Of a stretch of DNA of 64,000 bases, positions 59,000 through 64,000 are shown one piece after another. A program made the position numbers and the translations under genes. The DNA comes from Rosa chinensis (taxonomy: Eukaryota > Streptophyta > Magnoliopsida > Rosales > Rosaceae). The notes under the pieces are model-generated. The model worked only from the letters and a program-made list of their open reading frames with translations. It searched no databases and had not been told where the DNA came from. Where the stretch lies: the NCBI RefSeq assembly GCF_002994745.2, contig NC_037094.1:65130989-65194988 (forward strand). The letters run 5' to 3'. How positions within the stretch are numbered: the stretch's first letter is position 1; the number at the start of each line of letters is the position of its first letter.

Positions 59000-61560
59000 T
59001 AGGCACCGGGGTTCGCTGAAGGTCATCCACCAGGGCATGATCACTCTCTCCGCTACCAGAGCGCACCCCACCTGGATCAGCGGAAGACCCTCCTGCTTGC
59101 ACGAGCTGCACGGGCGGCGGACTTGGTGTGCTCGCAGGCTGAGACGCCTTCACCCAGTCAATGGTGCCCTTCTGCTTTAGCAACTCCACATGGCAGCAGC
59201 ACCCCGCTTTGCCGCCTCCAGCATGGTACGCTAATACTCCGCAGACTGCTTAAACGCCTCTACGGCGGCGGCCTCAGCGCGATCTTTCTCAGCATTCAGC
59301 AGGGCTACCTGAGCCTCCAACCCTTTCAGCTTCGAGGTCTTGGCGGTAGAATCCTTCTGAAGGATGTCGACCTTCTTGCCCTTAGCTGCCACCTGCTTCT
59401 TCATCAGAGCCACATCTTGCTCGAGCCGATTAATCTTGTTGTTCCGCTCATGATTTTGCTCAATGGCTAAGCTAAGCTTGCCGCGGGCATCCAGGGAATC
59501 ACACTCCGCCTTGGTCAACCGCCTCTCCTTATCCACCAGTCTGGCCTGAGCATCCGCCAACTGCCCCTGAAGACCTTCAAGTTCCTCCCGCAGTTGACGC
59601 TTGGCCTCAGGCTGCTTTGAAACCTCCAGGAGCAGCTCATGCAGCCCTACAGACAAATGGCTGAACGCCGAGCTGAACGGCGATTGTTGAACAGCAGTTG
59701 GGCGGCCGGTCCTATCCAGTCCGTCAAAGCCCAGCCTCTCCATAGGTAGAACAGGAATTCCTGCTCCGGATCTGTCAAAAATTTCGTGTAGAAGGAGAAT
59801 GAGTTTAGCCTGCCCTGCGGTGCTTCCCCAGACACCGCTACGGTCACCTGCTGGGAGGCCTGCATTGTCTTCTTCTTATGGCCGGCCCCAATGGTTTCCG
59901 CGTCATCACCGTCATCCTCTTCTTCATTATTGTTCTGCCACCTCTTCCTTTGCAGAACCACTCGTGTAGTACCGGCGGCGGCAGACCTTGAGGCTACTTG
60001 CGGCTCCAACCCCGCAATAGTAGCGGTTTCTTACCTCGAAACCACCCACTCTCTCTGGGACCCACGTCAGGTGGCGGACGCCCTCTCTTTCGGCTGCGCA
60101 GGGGTAGCAGGTACTTGGCTCCCACCGAAAACCCCGTGATCGGCTCCAGCTCCCTCCTGAACCATAGGTGAACCGTCAGGGCCAAGATGCGAGTGGTGCG
60201 GCATTGGAAGCACCACTCGAGCCTCCGACTGGCTAACCGCTAGTGTTTGGGGTCGACGATAGTGTGTTGGGCCGCCAGCCCAGCGGTGTACATGCCCTCC
60301 AAAAAATCGGTCAACTCTGCGCGATCCATAGCTTTGGCAAATGCGTCGTGACTTGCTTTGTTGCCCGGCGGAGAATCTAAAAAAAAAAACAAGAAGAAAC
60401 ATAGTTAGCCCCATACAAACTGAGTTAGGGCACAGATTAGCAGAAGACACTTACCAAGTGTGCAAGTTAACTCTTGGCAGACCAATAGATCCCAACCGGT
60501 GAGAAGACGGAGATCGAGCAGGTTACGATTCTGCCAACAATCTCTAATCCTCGCCACGCGACACTCTTCCTCGCGCGTCAAGTTATAGCGCAAACCCGCT
60601 ACAAAAAAAAAAAAAAATGAAGAAATGGTTAGAACAAAATAAGAGTTGTCACAAGCAAAGCTAGCAACTCGGATCAGCGGCAGACGCTAGCGACAACCTC
60701 GGATAGGCTGGAACTCCGACTCAATCCTGAAGGTCGGCTCCCCCTCGTTCGACCCCGCTTGATATTCCCATCCCGCGATGGTAACACAGAAGGTCCCCCG
60801 CCAAGGAGCCATGGAATCCTTCAAATTCTCGATTAACTTGGGCGCCCCCTAGCGGCGGATCAAGTTCACCTGCCCACTGCAGCCTTGGCGCTTCATGTAT
60901 ACTAATTCGTAGAAGTGGAGCACCTCCGCAATGGTTGGACCCTCGCAACCGGAAAGGCACCATAGCAAGTTGAGCACCATCAACAACCGCCACATATTAG
61001 GGAAAATCTGCCCAAAGGCGAAACTGAACTTGTAAACAAAAATTTGGAGATTTGGCAGTTGCGGGAATATCACTCCCTGGCGGAAGATCGCCTCGTGCAT
61101 GGCGGCATAACTCGATGGCAGCATCGATGCTCTTTCATCCTTCAGCGGCGGACTCAGCTTCACTACGCCCGGCAGCTGGAACACCCGCTTCAATCGGTTC
61201 ACAGCGGCAACAGTCATCGGTCCTCCCGCCTCGTCAACAGGAGTACCGTCGTAGAGAACCCATGGTGACTCAATCTCCTCCCCGGTCTATCCCTCATCAG
61301 TGGAGCCGCTAGCGGTGCTATTACTCCTTAACCTCTCTTCACGCCTATTCAGGACGGCGACATCCTCCCTTGCCCTAAAACTCTCCGAACGTCCGGCATG
61401 ACCCATTGCTACTTCCCAAGGTATAGTTTGTAGCGGCTCAATCTCTAGTGGTTCAGACAGTGAGGTTCCTGCAGGGGCAGACGAACTCAACTAGTCAATA
61501 AACACCCTATCTGCCACGCTGAGCGATACGTCAGACCCGGAATCCTCATTATGATGCTAG
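58985..61560 (-). pseudogene. Antisense gene of the second Gypsy element (PF04195-type, coiled coil)
   Basis: Minus-strand exons: about 61560-60690 with LKRVFQLPGVVKLSPPL, LQIFVYKFSFAFGQIFPNMW, WRLLMVLNLLWCLSGC and EVLHFYELVYMKRQG. This is the 'putative gypsy type transposon' domain (PF04195) pattern of plant elements. Then 60600-60453 (LRYNLTREEECRVARIRDCW, CQELTCTLG), then 60381-59880, and a coiled-coil exon 59743-59231 (heptad-like LREELEGLQGQLADAQARL). AT-rich 70-100 bp introns with GT...AG separate them. Five or more stops show decay. It runs opposite to gag-pro, like the PMD gene in the other element. The function of PF04195 proteins is unknown. Confidence 0.7.
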
Positions 61561-61869
61561 CCATCACAAACCCTAAAACCTAGGTAAGTTAGTTCCAAAC
61601 CGATCTACACTAACCCCATAACAGTTTTCAATCAAGAACACCAAGAACATTTACCCAGAAAGCACCAAAACAAGAACACAGTGCATATATACCCAAAACC
61701 CAGATTTGACCATCTAGCTAGCAGATGAATCCCAAACCCCGATCAAACACATAGACCCACCCCTAGAACCCAGTCTAGACCCTCAAACATAACAGGGACT
61801 GCTAGAACTCAATACAAATAGCAAGCACATAAACTGACAAACGAAAAACCCAATAAAACAGGGATGGGT

Positions 61870-62110
61870 TCAGAATACCAACCTCGAAGATGAAAATTAT
61901 GGTACGCTCGAGGACACTCGTCTTCGATACAAGAGGTTTCGTCCTCTGGAGGTCGATAACTTCACGGAATCGCAGAGTCTTTTTCTCGGTTAACAGAGGG
62001 CAGCTTGAAGACGACGATATCAGTTCAAAGTACAAAGTGTTGAACCACTCGGTTTCCCTCTCTTTTATTTCAACATCAAACAAATCTCCGCCGTCCACTG
62101 AAAAAATGAC
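61870..62110 (-). promoter_or_regulatory. Probable 5' leader exon of the PF04195 gene
   Basis: On the minus strand a leader-like stretch ends ATCTTCGAG/GTTGGTATTC at about 61883, a good donor. A ~320-bp T-rich intron-like region (61560-61880) then leads to the first coding block. Inferred leader with a 5' UTR intron. Confidence 0.35.
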
Positions 62111-62320
62111 ATCACAGGACAACTGTACACGTGGCCCACGATAGCACTTACTCTCCGGATTAACTGAGGCGTCGCCTCGGTTACAAAATCCATGATTACT
62201 CGCATTAATGGCAAGGAGACGGGCATGCTGCAGAGACGATAATCCACACGCTAACCCAGTACATGTCGGCCACGTGTCGAACGCAGTCAGACAAAGCATC
62301 CAGTAGAAGCAACCATTGAA

Positions 62321-62640
62321 GAGGCAGTCTCCGCTAAGCGCAACTCCGTTAGCGGAACTTCTCCCTTTTCATCTTGCAAGTGAGGCAGACTCCGCTAAGT
62401 GCAACTCCGCTAGTGAAACGTCTCCCTTTTCATCTTGCAAGCGAGGCAGTCTCTGCTAAGCGCAACTCCGCTAGCGGAACTTCTCCATTTTCATCTTGCA
62501 ACTGAGACAGTCTCCGCTAGGGGAACTTCTCCCTTTTCACCTTGCAAGGGATGCAGTACTTGTCCCTTTTCATCTTGCAAGCGAGGCAGTCTCCTCTAAG
62601 TGCAACTCCGCTAGCGGAACTTCCCTGCATTTTGAAGTCG
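62321..62640 (+). repeat. 61-bp minisatellite, about 5 units
   Basis: Unit GAGGCAGTCTCCGCTAAGCG ... TTTTCATCTTGCAAG repeats at 62321, 62382 and 62443 with 61-bp period. Two shortened units (about 46 and 33 bp) and a diverged last unit follow. In Gypsy-element sense it lies downstream of the antisense gene, where the 3' untranslated region would be. Confidence 0.85.
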
Positions 62641-62859
62641 GTTCCGCTGAGGGAAAAACCGCTCACTGGTCTACCACCAAGAAGGTCCCCGCGACACCGC
62701 TTTCCGCTTACTATCAGAGGAGGGATTTTCACTAACGGCGATTCCCGAGGCAATGCCTCGTCTTGACGACGACCGCTATGCGGCGTTACAGTCATGCTAC
62801 GTCCCTCTGGGACACGGGGATACGTCAGCAGTCTACGACAGCCCTGATCAGGCACGTTG
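62641..62859. other. Spacer, no gene
   Basis: GC-rich DNA with a diverged minisatellite phrase and no recognised product. CGTTG (62855-62859) immediately precedes the LTR and would be its target duplication if an element ends there. Confidence 0.4.
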
Positions 62860-64000
62860 TGATAGGACCCGCCCCGGATTTCACCCTGAAATCCGAAGTG
62901 GACCTGCGGGGCCCACCTTAGAAGAAATTTTGCCAAAAATTTGGCAGAACTTCCCCTAAAGTGGACAACCCAAAACCTGTAGAAAGAAAATTTACACTTC
63001 TAAATCACCCATCCTTATTCTCCTGGAGCCACCCTGCTCCCCCAAACAACATCAACCAAAATCATATGACACAAAACACAACTTAAATAACATTAATTTC
63101 CTCAGGTAATCAGAGCAAATCTAATAGCAATGGTGATCAAGGAAAACCTAAATCAAATAAAAACGCGGAAGTCACGCTGTTGTCTATGCCTCAACTCCAA
63201 TGTACGCCCGACCTCAACTAATTTCACCTGCAAACTGGGCATTTGAAACCGAAGGGCCCAGGGGAAAAGTATTGAAAACACGTCAGTGTGAGTGGACAAA
63301 AATAAATAAATAAGATGATTTAAATCAAGCAAACTTAAATACTTTTCCCACTTATTTAGATTTATAAAACTTCGATGCATGCAACGTTTATAAAACTTTA
63401 TTTCTTAAAATCAGGCGACTGGAAACTAGAAACTGTAAATCAAACCTGCTGTGTATCGTATCATCGGACTAGACCCCACTAGCCCAAAAATAATATAAAA
63501 GTAGGGGAAGAAGATAGCCATACGAATGAGCCTCCCAGGCTCGGGTGATAGCCTCCCAGGCTAAAGTACTCCCATATACTCCCGTTATATACCCACATGC
63601 CACTAAGTGTAGCGATTAGGATACTGGGCTTCAGCATTACTGTCACAAAGACAGTAACCAGCGCCACAAAGGTGGACGGGCTTCGGTGATCCCATCACCT
63701 CGCCACAAAGGCGGAAGATCAATGCTAGCAATGATAATAGTCACCCAAAGTATGGCAAAAGAAAATCCGAAAACCACATAAATCCATAAAGCTTCCCCAA
63801 CTCTCGCAAATGAATTTCCAACGACGTGTCCCACACGCCAAGATAATCTCAAGTTCAAAAATAAATAGGAGAGAGATAATAATAAAACATAATCTCTATA
63901 AATCCAAACAAAACCAATTCCAAGATCATCATCAAGGCATTCCCAATGCCAAAACCGAAAGTCGATAAATAAATATGAAGACTAACTCCATCGAAATCTC
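62860..64000 (-). mobile_element. Ty3/Gypsy LTR, reverse orientation, cut by window end
   Basis: Begins TGATAGGACCCGCCCCGG, the reverse complement of the end of the solo LTR at 4799-7213. It continues with the same landmarks in reverse (GGGGCCCACCTTAG, CCCTAAAGTGGACAACCC, the GATGCATGCAACGTTTATAA block at 63375). It runs off the right edge, so solo LTR versus full element cannot be decided. Confidence 0.85.

Noticed and set aside
62753..62959. Plus-strand frame across the start of the last LTR
   Set aside because: It spans the junction between spacer and LTR, so it cannot be an ancestral gene.

Overview
The window looks like nuclear DNA of a flowering plant, most likely a eudicot; Rosaceae is a guess from the general feel of the repeats and is not proven. 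It is AT-rich, has long gene-free stretches, and its recognisable coding matter is nearly all transposon-derived. I found no intact host gene, tRNA, rRNA or CRISPR. The recognisable host-gene matter is broken: a receptor-kinase fragment and pieces of WD40, DUF538, RABF2-like GTPase and UGT80-like genes carried inside DNA transposons.

Layout. 1-4.2 kb: a MULE with a perfect 10-bp target duplication, then a TIR element carrying an antisense WD40 fragment. 4.2-7.9 kb: a second MULE-like element split by a 2.4-kb solo LTR; it sits in the T-tract (poly-A tail) of a minus-strand L1-like element (7.9-9.06 kb), which is itself cut by CACTA element A (9.06-13.02 kb). 14.5-16.75 kb: two short non-LTR elements in opposite orientation. 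17.3-20.5 kb: CACTA B with a DUF538 gene fragment. 21.6-24.7 kb: mosaic of small-LTR and Copia-type pieces with a gag pseudogene. 24.7-29.4 kb: quiet DNA with one MITE and one promoter-like patch.

29.77-52.88 kb is the centrepiece: a complete but decayed Tat-type Ty3/Gypsy retrotransposon on the minus strand. Both LTRs, the primer site, a purine-rich tract and a GTAGG target duplication are visible. It has gag, protease, RT, two RNase H domains and integrase, plus a long region downstream of pol that holds an oppositely oriented, apparently spliced gene with a plant mobile domain (PMD). That gene is split by CACTA C (31.95-40.88 kb, TSD TAA), which is split by CACTA D (33.23-38.04 kb, TSD TGT). 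D carries exons of a RABF2-like GTPase and a UGT80-like sterol glucosyltransferase.

52.9-64 kb: a MITE, more L1-like pieces (one L1 ORF1 split by a hAT element with an 8-bp TSD), a MIK2-like receptor-kinase pseudogene, a second Gypsy remnant (gag/protease on plus, a spliced PF04195-type gene on minus, a 61-bp minisatellite), and finally an LTR of the solo-LTR family that runs off the window.

Together the window records a sequence of insertions whose order can be read from the nesting. Two themes recur: Gypsy elements with an extra spliced gene on the opposite strand, and non-autonomous TIR elements carrying host exons. Element boundaries given with a TSD are exact readings; others are approximate.
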